Below, in pieces: positions 26,279 through 34,394 of a stretch of DNA of 60,440 nt. The position numbers were made by a program, and so were the translations under genes. Source of the DNA: an uncultured Clostridia bacterium (GTDB lineage Bacteria; Bacillota; Clostridia; Christensenellales; Pumilibacteraceae); contig CAOJOK010000010.1 in NCBI GenBank assembly GCA_948440265.1, positions 1-60,440 on the forward strand, written 5' to 3'. The notes under the pieces were generated by a model. That model did no database searches. It worked only from the letters and a program-made list of their open reading frames with translations, and was not told the DNA's origin. Numbering within the stretch: the stretch's first letter is position 1; every line of letters begins with the position of its first letter.

Positions 26279-26677
26279 AATATATGATAATCTCCTTATC
26301 TGTGAAGAATAACCGTTGATTTAACAGAGGATTTCTCCGCTTCGTGCACAAAGCACACATTCGGTTGAAATAATATTGAAAAAACGGTGACGCGAGAATA
26401 GTGCGTGAAAGGCACAAAAGCCCTGACGGCAGAGAAACGAGCAGTTCAAGGAAAGCAAGGGTTTGGGAAAGAGCGTGTGCTCGTTCTGGTGCAGGGGATT
26501 TCTCCGCTTCGCACACTGCGTGTGCTTCGGTCGAAATGACAGGGAAATGCTGACGGCAGAGACGCGAGAAAGACAAGGAAAACAAGGTTTTTCGACGGGA
26601 GCGTACTTTGCGTACGTGACCGAGAAAAACCGAAGTTTGACACAGTATTTCGACGCGGATATGCCGTCAGGCAAAGT
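26279..26677 (-). repeat. degenerate tandem intergenic repeat between fabF and accB
   Basis: No gene fits this stretch. The motif GGATTTCTCCGCTTCG occurs at 26329-26344 and 26496-26511, each followed by a TTCGGT(T/C)GAAAT block, and GACGGCAGAG occurs at 26425 and 26552. On the minus strand the signature reads TCATTTCGACCGAAG then GAAGCGGAGAAATCC, a dispersed intergenic repeat type that I have seen described in gut bacteria; that recognition is from memory. Short palindromic pieces (GCACACTGCGTGTGC, GTACTTTGCGTAC) could form hairpins. Confidence 0.65.
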
Positions 26678-27907
26678 TTATAACCGCTTAAAAGCCAAAC
26701 AACCGTTATGTCCGCCAAACCCCAGCGACGTCGAAATCGCGTAAGTCTTTTGTACTTTTGCGGCTTTGTTGGGGGTGATGTCCAAATCGCACTCGTCGTC
26801 TTTGACTTTATAGTTGATGGTGGGCGGAATAACTCCGTCTTTGAGCGCCATAACGGAAGCAAGGGCTTCCACCGCGCCTGCCGCGCCGAGCATATGTCCC
26901 GTCATCGACTTTGTGGAGCTGACTTTAAGCTTATATGCTTTTTCGCCGAATACTCTTTTGAGAGCCGCCGTTTCCGTCTTGTCGTTCAGTGCCGTACCCG
27001 TGCCGTGCGCGTTGACGTACACTTCGCCCGCGTCCTTTATCCCTGCTTCTTTGACGGCTATTTCTATGGCTTTGGCGCTTGCCTTGGCTTCGGGATTGGG
27101 TGCGGTCATATGATATGCGTCGTTCGTATTGCCGTAGCCGACAACTTCCGCATAAATCTTTGCTCCGCGCTTTACGGCGTGGTTGTATTCTTCCAATACA
27201 AGAACCGCACTGCCTTCGCCCATTATAAATCCGCCGCGCTCTTTATCGAAAGGAATGGACGCTCTGTTTTTGTCTTCGGACGACGAAAGCGCCATACAGG
27301 CAATGAAGCCGCCGACGGCAAGCTCGTTTATCGCCGCTTCGCTTCCGCCTGCTATTATCGCGTCGGCATAGCCGTGCTTTATCGCGCGGTACGCTTCGCC
27401 TATCGCATTCGTACTCGTCGCGCAAGCCGTTACCACGGGAAGGCTGGGACCTTCGGCGTGGTGGCGCATAGCCACGGTGCCGGACGCCATATTGACTATC
27501 ATCATAGGCACGAAGAACGGCGAAATCTTTTTTACGCCTTCGTTCAAAAGTTTGCCGTGCTCGCACATAAGCGTGCTTATGCCGCCGATACCGCTGCCCA
27601 AATACACGCCGAGACGCTCGGGGTCGATATTGCCTTCTATGCCGCTGTCGCGGACGGCTTCGTCCGACGCTACGACGGCGTACTGCGTGAACAAGTCCAT
27701 TTTGCGCGCCTGCGGCTTGTTGAGTCCGAAGTTAAGCGGGTCGAAGCCCTTGACCTCGGCGGCAAGCGTCGCCTTATAATCGGTCAGGTCGAACCGCGTT
27801 ATTCTGTCTATTCCGTTGACGCCGTCTTTCATTGCCTGCCAGGTTGCCTGCGCCGAAAGACCTATCGGAGTTACGGCTCCGAGTCCCGTTACAACTACTC
27901 TGTTCAT
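26678..27907 (-). CDS. fabF: 3-oxoacyl-ACP synthase II
   Basis: Elongating condensing enzyme of type II fatty-acid synthesis, 409 residues. The catalytic triad is visible: Cys162 in VVTACATSTNAIG, His in VNAHGTGTALND, and His in KSMTGHMLGAAG. The C terminus SLGFGGHNGCLAFKRL is family-typical. Start ATG with GGAG upstream; follows fabG closely. Confidence 0.97.
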   Translation of the reverse strand: MNRVVVTGLGAVTPIGLSAQATWQAMKDGVNGIDRITRFDLTDYKATLAAEVKGFDPLNFGLNKPQARKMDLFTQYAVVASDEAVRDSGIEGNIDPERLGVYLGSGIGGISTLMCEHGKLLNEGVKKISPFFVPMMIVNMASGTVAMRHHAEGPSLPVVTACATSTNAIGEAYRAIKHGYADAIIAGGSEAAINELAVGGFIACMALSSSEDKNRASIPFDKERGGFIMGEGSAVLVLEEYNHAVKRGAKIYAEVVGYGNTNDAYHMTAPNPEAKASAKAIEIAVKEAGIKDAGEVYVNAHGTGTALNDKTETAALKRVFGEKAYKLKVSSTKSMTGHMLGAAGAVEALASVMALKDGVIPPTINYKVKDDECDLDITPNKAAKVQKTYAISTSLGFGGHNGCLAFKRL

Positions 27908-27961
27908 AAAGTCGTCTCCAAAAAATTCTTAAAGGGCAACTTTGACATTGCCCCGTTTTCT

Positions 27962-28702
27962 TTAAATATAAAGTCCGCCGTCTATCTTGATGACTTCGCC
28001 CGTGATGTACGCGGCGGCGTCGGACAGCAGAAATGCCGCAAGTGCCGCCACTTCTTCTGCGCCGCCCATTCTTTTGAGCGGTACGGACTGCAAAATGGCG
28101 TCCTTCTGTGCGTCGGTGAGTTTTGCCGTCATATCGGTACCGATAAAGCCGGGGGCAATCGCATTGCAGGTTATGCCGCGCGGCGCAAGTTCCTTTGCCG
28201 CAGACTTCGTGACGCCGACGACGCCCGCTTTGGACGCCGAATAGTTTATCTGTCCGGCATTGCCGCTTAAACCGACGACGGAGGACATATTGACTATATG
28301 TCCCTTTCTTGCGCGAATCATAATCGGCGAAACGTGCTTTATCATATTGAACGTGCCTTTCAAATTCACGTTCAGCACCTTATCGTAATCCTGTTCCGTC
28401 ATACGAAGCAGAAGCGTATCTGCGGTTACGCCGGCATTGTTCACAAGTCCGTCGACGCTCGGGAAATCTTTTGCTATCTGCGCGACCGTGTTTTTGCACG
28501 CTTCGAAGTCGGAAACGTCGAGTTTATAGCTTACGGCTTTTACTCCGAGCTTCTTGACTTCTTCGACGGTTTCCGCCGCCGCGGCGTCGTTGCCTGCATA
28601 CACGACGGCGACGTTTGCTCCCCGACGCGCGATTTCCAAACAAATGGCTCTGCCTATGCCGCGGCTTCCGCCCGTGACGATTATATTCTTATCTTTAAGC
28701 AT
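27962..28702 (-). CDS. fabG: 3-oxoacyl-ACP reductase
   Basis: NADPH-dependent short-chain dehydrogenase of 246 residues that reduces the beta-keto group in each elongation round. It has the Rossmann motif GGSRGIGRAIC, NNAGVTAD, the catalytic Ser in SSVVGLSG and the YSASK Tyr/Lys pair. Located between fabD and fabF, the usual order. Confidence 0.97.
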   Translation of the reverse strand: MLKDKNIIVTGGSRGIGRAICLEIARRGANVAVVYAGNDAAAAETVEEVKKLGVKAVSYKLDVSDFEACKNTVAQIAKDFPSVDGLVNNAGVTADTLLLRMTEQDYDKVLNVNLKGTFNMIKHVSPIMIRARKGHIVNMSSVVGLSGNAGQINYSASKAGVVGVTKSAAKELAPRGITCNAIAPGFIGTDMTAKLTDAQKDAILQSVPLKRMGGAEEVAALAAFLLSDAAAYITGEVIKIDGGLYI

Positions 28703-28717
28703 ACGTCTGTTCTCCGT

Positions 28718-29566
28718 TTAAGCATTTTTCGCGACAAGACCCGTCAGCACGTTGCCCGGTCCGACTTCGACAAATTCGCATATACCGTCCGCTTTCATAT
28801 TCTTCAAGGTTTCGGTAAAACGCACGGGCGAACTCGCCTGTCTTGCCAGCGTGTCCTTTCTCTCCTGCTCGCTCTCGCCGTACCGCAATGCGGTCAAGTT
28901 GGCGTACACGGGAATTTCGGGAAGCTTGAACTTCACATTCTTCATAAGCTCCGAAAGTCCGTCGGTCGCAGGCGCCATATACGGGCAGTGGAAAGCGCCC
29001 GACACTTTCAGCGGCAGCGCTCTGCCGCCTTTCTCTTTTACCGCCGCAATCAAAGCGTCCGCGCTCTCGTTGCAGACGGCGACTACGGTCTGCGACGGTG
29101 CGTTGTAGTTGACCGCCCAGCAGTCTTTATGCGCCGCCGCCGTTCTTTCCACGGTTTCGGCGTCCAGACCTATGACGGCAATCATTTTACCGCCGTGCTT
29201 TTGGCTCGCCTTGTCCATAAGCGACGCTCTCAAACCTATAATGTCCAAGCCGCTCGAAAGCGACAGCGCGCCTGCATACACAAGCGCGGGAATTTCGCCC
29301 ACGGAAAAACCGCACACCGCCTGCGGTGCGCCGCTCTCCTTTTCGGCTTTATATGCATACGCAAGGTCTGCGACGAACATTGCCGGCTGTGTGTTCACGG
29401 TGCGGTTCAAAAGCTCCTGCTCTCCGTCGAGCATAAGCTCTATAAGACCGGGGAATTTTTTTTCGGCGGCGTCGAAAAGTTCTTTGACTTCTTTCAAGTC
29501 CGCCGTTTCCCTTGCCATACCGACTTTCTGCGCACCCTGACCGGCAAACAAAAACGCCTTTTTCAC
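28718..29566 (-). CDS. fabD: malonyl-CoA:ACP transacylase
   Basis: Loads malonyl groups onto ACP. The 282 residues begin at a GTG (29566) behind GGAGG. Motifs: FAGQGAQKVGM, the nucleophile Ser in GFSVGEIPAL, FHCPYMAPA with the catalytic His, and VGPGNVLTGL near the end. Confidence 0.97.
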   Translation of the reverse strand: MKKAFLFAGQGAQKVGMARETADLKEVKELFDAAEKKFPGLIELMLDGEQELLNRTVNTQPAMFVADLAYAYKAEKESGAPQAVCGFSVGEIPALVYAGALSLSSGLDIIGLRASLMDKASQKHGGKMIAVIGLDAETVERTAAAHKDCWAVNYNAPSQTVVAVCNESADALIAAVKEKGGRALPLKVSGAFHCPYMAPATDGLSELMKNVKFKLPEIPVYANLTALRYGESEQERKDTLARQASSPVRFTETLKNMKADGICEFVEVGPGNVLTGLVAKNA

Positions 29567-29585
29567 AGGGGAGTACCTCCGCTAT

Positions 29586-29807
29586 TTACTTTTTGAGTTC
29601 TTCGATTTTCTCCACGAGCTCGCCTATCGTATTGACGACGACTTCGGTTCCGATTTCGATGCCGAAAGCCGACTCGACCTGCATTACGAGCTCCACTTTA
29701 TCGAGAGAGTCGAAGCCCAAATCTTCGAACGTCGTCTCTTTCGTGAGCGCCACTTCTTCGCCCTTATAGTCGTTGACTATTTTCTGCAATTCATTCATAA
29801 TTTCCAT
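29586..29807 (-). CDS. acpP: acyl carrier protein
   Basis: A 73-residue acidic four-helix protein carrying the phosphopantetheine site GFDSLDKVEL (Ser34). AAGGAG lies ten bases before the ATG at 29807. It sits between fabH and fabD, where Firmicutes often also have fabK; no enoyl reductase gene is present here. Confidence 0.97.
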   Translation of the reverse strand: MEIMNELQKIVNDYKGEEVALTKETTFEDLGFDSLDKVELVMQVESAFGIEIGTEVVVNTIGELVEKIEELKK

Positions 29808-29847
29808 TTTTGTAATTCTCCTTATATATAAATGTTTTGAATTTACT

Positions 29848-30807
29848 TTATTTCTGCCATTCTATGACGCAAGCGCCGCTTGTCATACCTGCGCCGAAAG
29901 CCACGAGCAACAGCTTGTCTCCGCGCTTGAACGTATTTTTTCTGGCGTATTCGTCCAGCAGCACCGATATGGACGTTGCCGACATATTTCCGCAAGAGGC
30001 AATGTTGGTCAGCACTCTTTCGGGCTTTAACGCCAATCTTTTTGCCGCTCCGTCGATTATGCGCATATTCGCCTGATGCGGCAGAAAGTAATCTATATCC
30101 GCCGTCGTCAGTCCTGCCTTTTGAAGCACCGTATCTATTTCCGCCATCATTGTGGACACCGCGAACTTATACACTTCCTGTCCCTGCATATGAAGCACGG
30201 GTTTTACTTCCGGCGTCGTGTCGTAAATGGACGTTCCGCGATAATTCTCGCCGCGTATCATTGTCGTGGACGGCGCGCAGGAAATATTGATACCTTTCAA
30301 GCCGTCGCCTTTCTGCAGTACGACCGCGCCCGCTCCGTCGCCGAACAGCACGCAGCTTGCCCTGTCCGACCAATCGATGAGCTTGGACATCTGCTCCACC
30401 GTAACCACGAGTATATTTTCGTATTTGCCGCTTTGGATATAGCTATCGGCAATGTCGAACGCATACATCATTCCGCTGCACGCCGCATTCACGTCGTATG
30501 CGGGGGCGTGAATTTTAAGCGCTTCCGCCACGCCGCAAGCCGCGGCAGGCGTATAAGTATCGCCGCGCATAGTCGCACAAATCACGCACTGTATATCTTC
30601 GGCTTTCAAGCCGCTGTCGGCAAGCGCGGACTTTGCCGCTTCTTCCGCAAGATACTGCGCCGTCTCGAATGTGGAAACGTGACGGGAGCGAATCCCCGTA
30701 CGCGTGCTTATCCACTCGTCCGACGTCTCCATTATTTTTGCCAGGTCGTCGTTGGTCACGACTTTTTCCGCAAGTTTGCTTCCCGTTCCGATGATTTTGA
30801 AAGACAT
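29848..30807 (-). CDS. fabH: 3-oxoacyl-ACP synthase III
   Basis: Starts fatty-acid synthesis by condensing acetyl- or branched acyl-CoA with malonyl-ACP. The ATG at 30807 (MSFKIIGTGS) has AAGGAG upstream; the frame upstream of it is the leader. The 319 residues carry the Cys-His-Asn triad: Cys110 in VNAACSGMMYAF, His in PHQANMRIID and Asn in NIASCGNMSATS. First gene of the fatty-acid operon, under a consensus promoter. Confidence 0.97.
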   Translation of the reverse strand: MSFKIIGTGSKLAEKVVTNDDLAKIMETSDEWISTRTGIRSRHVSTFETAQYLAEEAAKSALADSGLKAEDIQCVICATMRGDTYTPAAACGVAEALKIHAPAYDVNAACSGMMYAFDIADSYIQSGKYENILVVTVEQMSKLIDWSDRASCVLFGDGAGAVVLQKGDGLKGINISCAPSTTMIRGENYRGTSIYDTTPEVKPVLHMQGQEVYKFAVSTMMAEIDTVLQKAGLTTADIDYFLPHQANMRIIDGAAKRLALKPERVLTNIASCGNMSATSISVLLDEYARKNTFKRGDKLLLVAFGAGMTSGACVIEWQK

Positions 30808-30858
30808 AGTTTCAAGTCTCCTTGTGAAAAGACACAGTTTTAAGTCTTCATATATACG

Positions 30859-30887
30859 ATTATAAAATATATCTGCCGCCTTGTCAA
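30859..30887 (-). promoter_or_regulatory. promoter of the fab-acc operon
   Basis: TTGACA (30882-30887), 17-bp spacer, TATAAT (30859-30864) on the minus strand: a perfect sigma-A consensus about 45 bases above the fabH start. I see no clear FapR operator. Confidence 0.88.
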
Positions 30888-30955
30888 TCATAAAAAAGCA
30901 TTTTTCTGCTCTCACAGCCTCTTTTTCGCGTTTTTCACCCCGTTTTCACGCCTTT

Positions 30956-31014
30956 TTTATGTAAAAACCGCTTTTTTGCCCGTCCCGTATTTTGTCGCCC
31001 TGTTTTTACATAAA
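30956..31014. repeat. 13-bp perfect inverted repeat between divergent fabH and yitT
   Basis: TTTATGTAAAAAC (30956-30968) and GTTTTTACATAAA (31002-31014) with a 33-bp gap, lying between the two divergent promoters in a pyrimidine-rich, gene-free stretch. It could be an operator or a transcript end. Confidence 0.6.
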
Positions 31015-31078
31015 TTTACAATCGCGTTATTCTATGCAAAATCGGATTTTTAAGACCGTCAAAGCCGCCTTTTTTTCG

Positions 31079-31107
31079 TTGACAAAATATCGGGTTTACA
31101 CTATAAT
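31079..31107 (+). promoter_or_regulatory. promoter of the YitT family gene
   Basis: TTGACA (31079-31084), 17-bp spacer, TATAAT (31102-31107); perfect consensus, about 65 bases above the chosen start. Confidence 0.85.
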
Positions 31108-31178
31108 AACAATTGACGGCTTTTTGCGGCTTTTCGAAGCAAAAAAGCCATATTTTTACTTTCGGGAGCAATCGGGCG

Positions 31179-32207
31179 ATGAACGAAAACGAAGAAAGCA
31201 CAGTAAACAAAATCGAGGACGACGGCAAATCGGACGCAGTACAGCCTTCTGACGTTGCCGCCGAAATCAACACCACCGCGCCCGTCGAAACGGCGGCGGA
31301 AAGCGCGATTAACGCGGTGACGGCGCCTGCGGTTTCCAAAAAGAAGAAACCGAGGTTCAAGCAGTATGCGTTTTTGTCGCTTGCCATTCTGCTCTCGGGC
31401 GTGCTTCGCGCATTCAGCGTGCATTGCTTCATCATTCCGAACAACTTTGCCCCCGGCGGAGTTACCGGTATCGCGACTATGCTTCAAATGGCTACCGGTC
31501 TCAACTCCGGTATTTTTATGTTCGCGATTAACCTGCCCCTGCTTATAGGCGCATTCTTCCTTATAAACAAGCGGTTTGCCATTACGACGTTTATCGGCAT
31601 ACTGCTTCAAAGCGGACTGCTTATGCTGCTCGAGCTCTGGAAGATGCCGCAGTATGCGGACAACGCCATTTTGGCGGCGATTGCAGGCGGCGTTATCGGC
31701 GGCGCGGGCATAGGGCTTATGCTGAAAATCGGCGGCAGCAGCGGCGGCACGGACATTATCGCCACGTTCATATACAAGCATTTCAGTTTTACGAACGTCA
31801 GCTGGTTCATATTTATTCTCGATTCCATCGTCGTATTCGTTTCTTTCTTCGTTTACGACAACGTGCTTACCCCTGTACTGCTCGCGCTTGTGGAAATGTT
31901 CTGCTCCGCGAAAGCCAACGAAACCATACTTTACGGTTTCAAGACCGCGCTTAAATTCGAAATCATAACTTCTTCCCCCGACGAGCTTTCCAAAGAGCTT
32001 ATGCAGAAACTGCACCGCGGCGTGACGGCAATCAAAGCCACGGGTATGTATACGGGGTCGGACAAAACTATGCTCGTCTGCATAGTGCGCCGCCGTCAGG
32101 TTTCGGCATTCCAGAAGATACTTGCAAAATATCCCGACACGTTCGGATATATCTCGACCACAAACGAGGTTATGGGTCTCGGCTTTAAATCCGATATTAC
32201 GTCCTGA
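31179..32207 (+). CDS. YitT family membrane protein (DUF161/DUF2179)
   Basis: A 342-residue membrane protein of unknown transport role. The first 55 residues are a hydrophilic Ala/Thr/Glu-rich extension ending in KKKKPRFKQ; then come five or six helices with the family motifs PNNFAPGGVTGIA and GGSSGGTDIIA, and a soluble C-terminal DUF2179 domain (about 245-340) with GVTAIKATGMYTGSDKTML. The start at 31179 has GGGAG upstream; the frame is open further, but without a ribosome binding site. Single gene. The long N-terminal extension is unusual for the family. Confidence 0.92.
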   Translation: MNENEESTVNKIEDDGKSDAVQPSDVAAEINTTAPVETAAESAINAVTAPAVSKKKKPRFKQYAFLSLAILLSGVLRAFSVHCFIIPNNFAPGGVTGIATMLQMATGLNSGIFMFAINLPLLIGAFFLINKRFAITTFIGILLQSGLLMLLELWKMPQYADNAILAAIAGGVIGGAGIGLMLKIGGSSGGTDIIATFIYKHFSFTNVSWFIFILDSIVVFVSFFVYDNVLTPVLLALVEMFCSAKANETILYGFKTALKFEIITSSPDELSKELMQKLHRGVTAIKATGMYTGSDKTMLVCIVRRRQVSAFQKILAKYPDTFGYISTTNEVMGLGFKSDITS

Positions 32208-32248
32208 TTGGAAAATTACCGCCGAAAAGGGCGGATAAAGTGTAAAAA

Positions 32249-32308
32249 TGTGGATAACTTTGTGGATAAGTATATGTAATTGTGGATAAATCGCCGTATT
32301 TATCCACT
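32249..32308. promoter_or_regulatory. cluster of DnaA boxes
   Basis: Three perfect DnaA boxes TGTGGATAA (32249-32257, 32261-32269, 32281-32289) point one way, and TTATCCACT (32300-32308), one base off consensus, faces them: four sites in 60 bp. The spot is intergenic, between yitT and the cobalamin operon promoter, and neither dnaA nor dnaN is near. It may titrate DnaA or link the downstream promoter to DnaA. Confidence 0.75.
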
Positions 32309-32315
32309 TCAACGC

Positions 32316-32345
32316 TTGCCTTTAATCGGCAGGTTGTCGTATAAT
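32316..32345 (+). promoter_or_regulatory. promoter of the cobalamin-riboswitch operon
   Basis: TTGCCT (32316-32321), 18-bp spacer, TATAAT (32340-32345). Transcription would start near 32352, directly below the DnaA boxes, leaving about 100 bases before the riboswitch aptamer. Confidence 0.65.
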
Positions 32346-32451
32346 ATACTTGCTTTTTGTTTCGACAGGGCGCTATCTCACGGGCAGGCCTGCGCGGAAA
32401 CTCGAAGCGAAGTGCTCACCGCTTTAAGGGAGAACAAATCTTTAATTTAAT

Positions 32452-32576
32452 AGCCGCAGGTTGCACGGCGCGAAACGCGTATGTGCATTAAACGGGGAAT
32501 CCGAGTGAAATTCCGGAGCTGTACCGCAACGGTAAGCCTTTTTGTAAGGACAAGTCCGAATGCCACGCCTGCGAGA
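32452..32576 (+). promoter_or_regulatory. cobalamin riboswitch
   Basis: The aptamer is closed by P1 CGCAGG (32455-32460)/CCTGCG (32568-32573). It holds the conserved core GGGGAATCCGAGTGAAATTCC, cited here only to its 20-base limit as GGGGAATCCGAGTGAAATTC, then GGAGCTGTACCGCAACGGTA and the B12 box AATGCCACGCC. Downstream GGACGC/GCGTCC (32618-32644) may be the expression platform that hides the start region or ends transcription. Adenosyl- or methylcobalamin should turn off the three following genes. Confidence 0.93.
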
Positions 32577-32671
32577 TTAAAGTCGTTCGGTTCGAGTTAA
32601 GCCGCGCGAAGTTTTTCGGACGCCTTCTTGCTATTGATGCGTCCAAATTTTAAATTAAAGGAAAAGAAAAA

Positions 32672-33832
32672 ATGAAAAAAACACTTATGAGATTTTTATG
32701 TCTCGCAATTGCATTGACAGCCGTTTGCAGTACGCTGTGCCTTTCCGCCTGCGGCTGTAACGGGAAACGACTGCCGCCGCTTGCCGCGGAGCTGGAACAA
32801 TCTTTGAAAGAATATCTCGGCTCCGACGCCTTTAAGGACAAGCTGCTCGAAGTAAAGACCGCGCAGGACAGACTGCCGCTTTTATATCTCAAATACGTCG
32901 GCGGCGTGACTTATTCCGACGAGAGCGCGGCACAGTTCGAAAAGTATCTTTCGTTTATCGACGAGCTGAAAACGGACGGCGAAATAGACGACGCGAAGTT
33001 TGAAAATTCCGCCGCGCAGCAGCAGGGCTGGTATTGCGTCGCGGACTATCTCTACGCATACTCGCTTATCTACAATCAATACGAAAAGTATGTTAAGGAC
33101 GGCGGCGCAAAGGAAAACAAGTATGCCGCAAATCTGACCGCGATTGAAAAGTACATAAAGAAAGCGGACAAAATACTCGAAGGCGGCGGCTCGCTCGGCG
33201 GTTACGTCGCCTGGGGGTATGCGCCCGAAAACATACTGCCGCTTACTGCCGCCAATCTCGGCATAAAAAACGCCACGCCCTACTGCGACGGATATATGCT
33301 TTCGTACTATGAAAAGGACGAAACGGGCAGCTTCGTCAAAGAGGGCGGCACTCCGAACTGGGTGGGCTTCACGGGCAGACCACTTGCTGGGTCGCTTTAC
33401 AGAGACCACGAGAAATACGACGTCGTATACGAAAAGACTATGCAGGGATACTTCCCTTTCACGGACGGCTATGACCAGCCTTTGAGCGAAATGATAAATC
33501 TCGACAGGCTGTGCAACTATTACAACCACACCATCGAGACGGGTGAGAGCGTTGCGCCGCAGTACGCGCTTTTGACTGCCTTTATGCACGGGATAGATAT
33601 GGACAGCTATAAAAAGGCGGAAAGTATGCCGTCGCTCGGCGAAACGGGCGAAGAAGTTTTCGACGTCATAGCTATGTGGCGGAATTCGCTGAAACAGAAG
33701 GACGGCAAATACGTCATTGACAATCTTGCCGATATGGCTGTCGCGATTGCGTACGTCTCGCAATGCTACGGCGTGAACGCGCCCACGCCGCTGGGATTGT
33801 TCTCTCCCGACGTCAGAATAATCAGATTATGA
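32672..33832 (+). CDS. riboswitch-controlled helical lipoprotein, possible B12-binding alpha domain
   Basis: A 386-residue lipoprotein: signal peptide MKKTLMRFLCLAIALTAV, lipobox LSAC (Cys about 27). The mature protein is mostly helical with repeated hairpins (GWYCVADYLYAYSLIYNQYEK; NLADMAVAIAYVSQCYGVN), compatible with an alpha/alpha barrel of the terpenoid-cyclase kind. It is the first gene behind a cobalamin riboswitch and its TGA overlaps the next ATG. Eukaryotic transcobalamin combines such a barrel with a small beta domain; here the two parts may be separate proteins. The B12 link is supported by the riboswitch; the fold is inferred by eye and unproven. Confidence 0.72.
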   Translation: MKKTLMRFLCLAIALTAVCSTLCLSACGCNGKRLPPLAAELEQSLKEYLGSDAFKDKLLEVKTAQDRLPLLYLKYVGGVTYSDESAAQFEKYLSFIDELKTDGEIDDAKFENSAAQQQGWYCVADYLYAYSLIYNQYEKYVKDGGAKENKYAANLTAIEKYIKKADKILEGGGSLGGYVAWGYAPENILPLTAANLGIKNATPYCDGYMLSYYEKDETGSFVKEGGTPNWVGFTGRPLAGSLYRDHEKYDVVYEKTMQGYFPFTDGYDQPLSEMINLDRLCNYYNHTIETGESVAPQYALLTAFMHGIDMDSYKKAESMPSLGETGEEVFDVIAMWRNSLKQKDGKYVIDNLADMAVAIAYVSQCYGVNAPTPLGLFSPDVRIIRL

Positions 33833-34347
33833 AAACAAGAATTTCTATTTTAAAAGTTTTAACCGCCCTGCTTGCCGTCGCCGCGCTTTCGTTTGCCTGC
33901 TGCAACTGCGAAATATGGTTCGGCGACGATACGAGCGACGACCCCGTCTTTCACGGTACGACGTTTACACTGCAGCTGCGTATGCCGACCGACGAGAGCG
34001 TCAAGGAAGAAAACGACGGTTTTTCGCACTCGACGACGGACGGCGAACTGATTTGCGAATGGGAAATTCCTACTTACGGAAACACCGTTTACGAATCGGT
34101 CAAAAAGTTTTTCGAGGACAGAACCGATAAAATTTATTTCCGAGCCGAACAGCATACGTTTTATATGTTCAGCAAGTGCGTGCTCGAAAACGGCGAAGAA
34201 TACAATCTCGAAACGGCGTACGTTGCCGCAGACGGAATATACTCGAAATGCGCCAACCGCCAGAGCGTTCTCGGCGCGGACGGCATTGCGGGGACGGACG
34301 ACGATTTGAAAGTTCTTGTCATAGTCTATAAAGGGTGGCTCTATTAG
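33829..34347 (+). CDS. riboswitch-controlled small lipoprotein, DUF4430-like
   Basis: A 172-residue lipoprotein with signal peptide MKTRISILKVLTALLAV and lipobox SFAC. The mature part is beta-rich: TFTLQLRMP, then YGNTVYESVKKFFEDR, the pattern of DUF4430/transcobalamin C-terminal domains (TVYDALKKF-like helix), and an ending LVIVYKGWLY. An inserted GADGIAGTDDDLK stretch looks like a calcium-type loop. The start overlaps the previous stop as ATGA, so both lipoproteins are made in a coupled way. A role in capturing B12 or a relative outside the cell is inferred. Confidence 0.7.
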   Translation: MKTRISILKVLTALLAVAALSFACCNCEIWFGDDTSDDPVFHGTTFTLQLRMPTDESVKEENDGFSHSTTDGELICEWEIPTYGNTVYESVKKFFEDRTDKIYFRAEQHTFYMFSKCVLENGEEYNLETAYVAADGIYSKCANRQSVLGADGIAGTDDDLKVLVIVYKGWLY

Positions 34348-34394
34348 CTTTACAAAAACGATTTTTTTTGATATCATATAAGCGAGGTGTTTCA

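Noticed and set aside
25767..26585. 272-codon minus-strand frame spanning accB and the repeat
   Set aside because: Runs through accB in another frame and its unique part is repeat sequence; no protein-like composition.
30808..30900. FapR operator at the fatty-acid promoter
   Set aside because: No 17-bp TTAGTACC-type palindrome is visible around the -10 or start region.
32249..32308. DnaA-box cluster as the chromosomal replication origin
   Set aside because: Neither dnaA nor dnaN is near, no clear AT-rich unwinding region follows, and gene orientation does not switch in the way expected at an origin.
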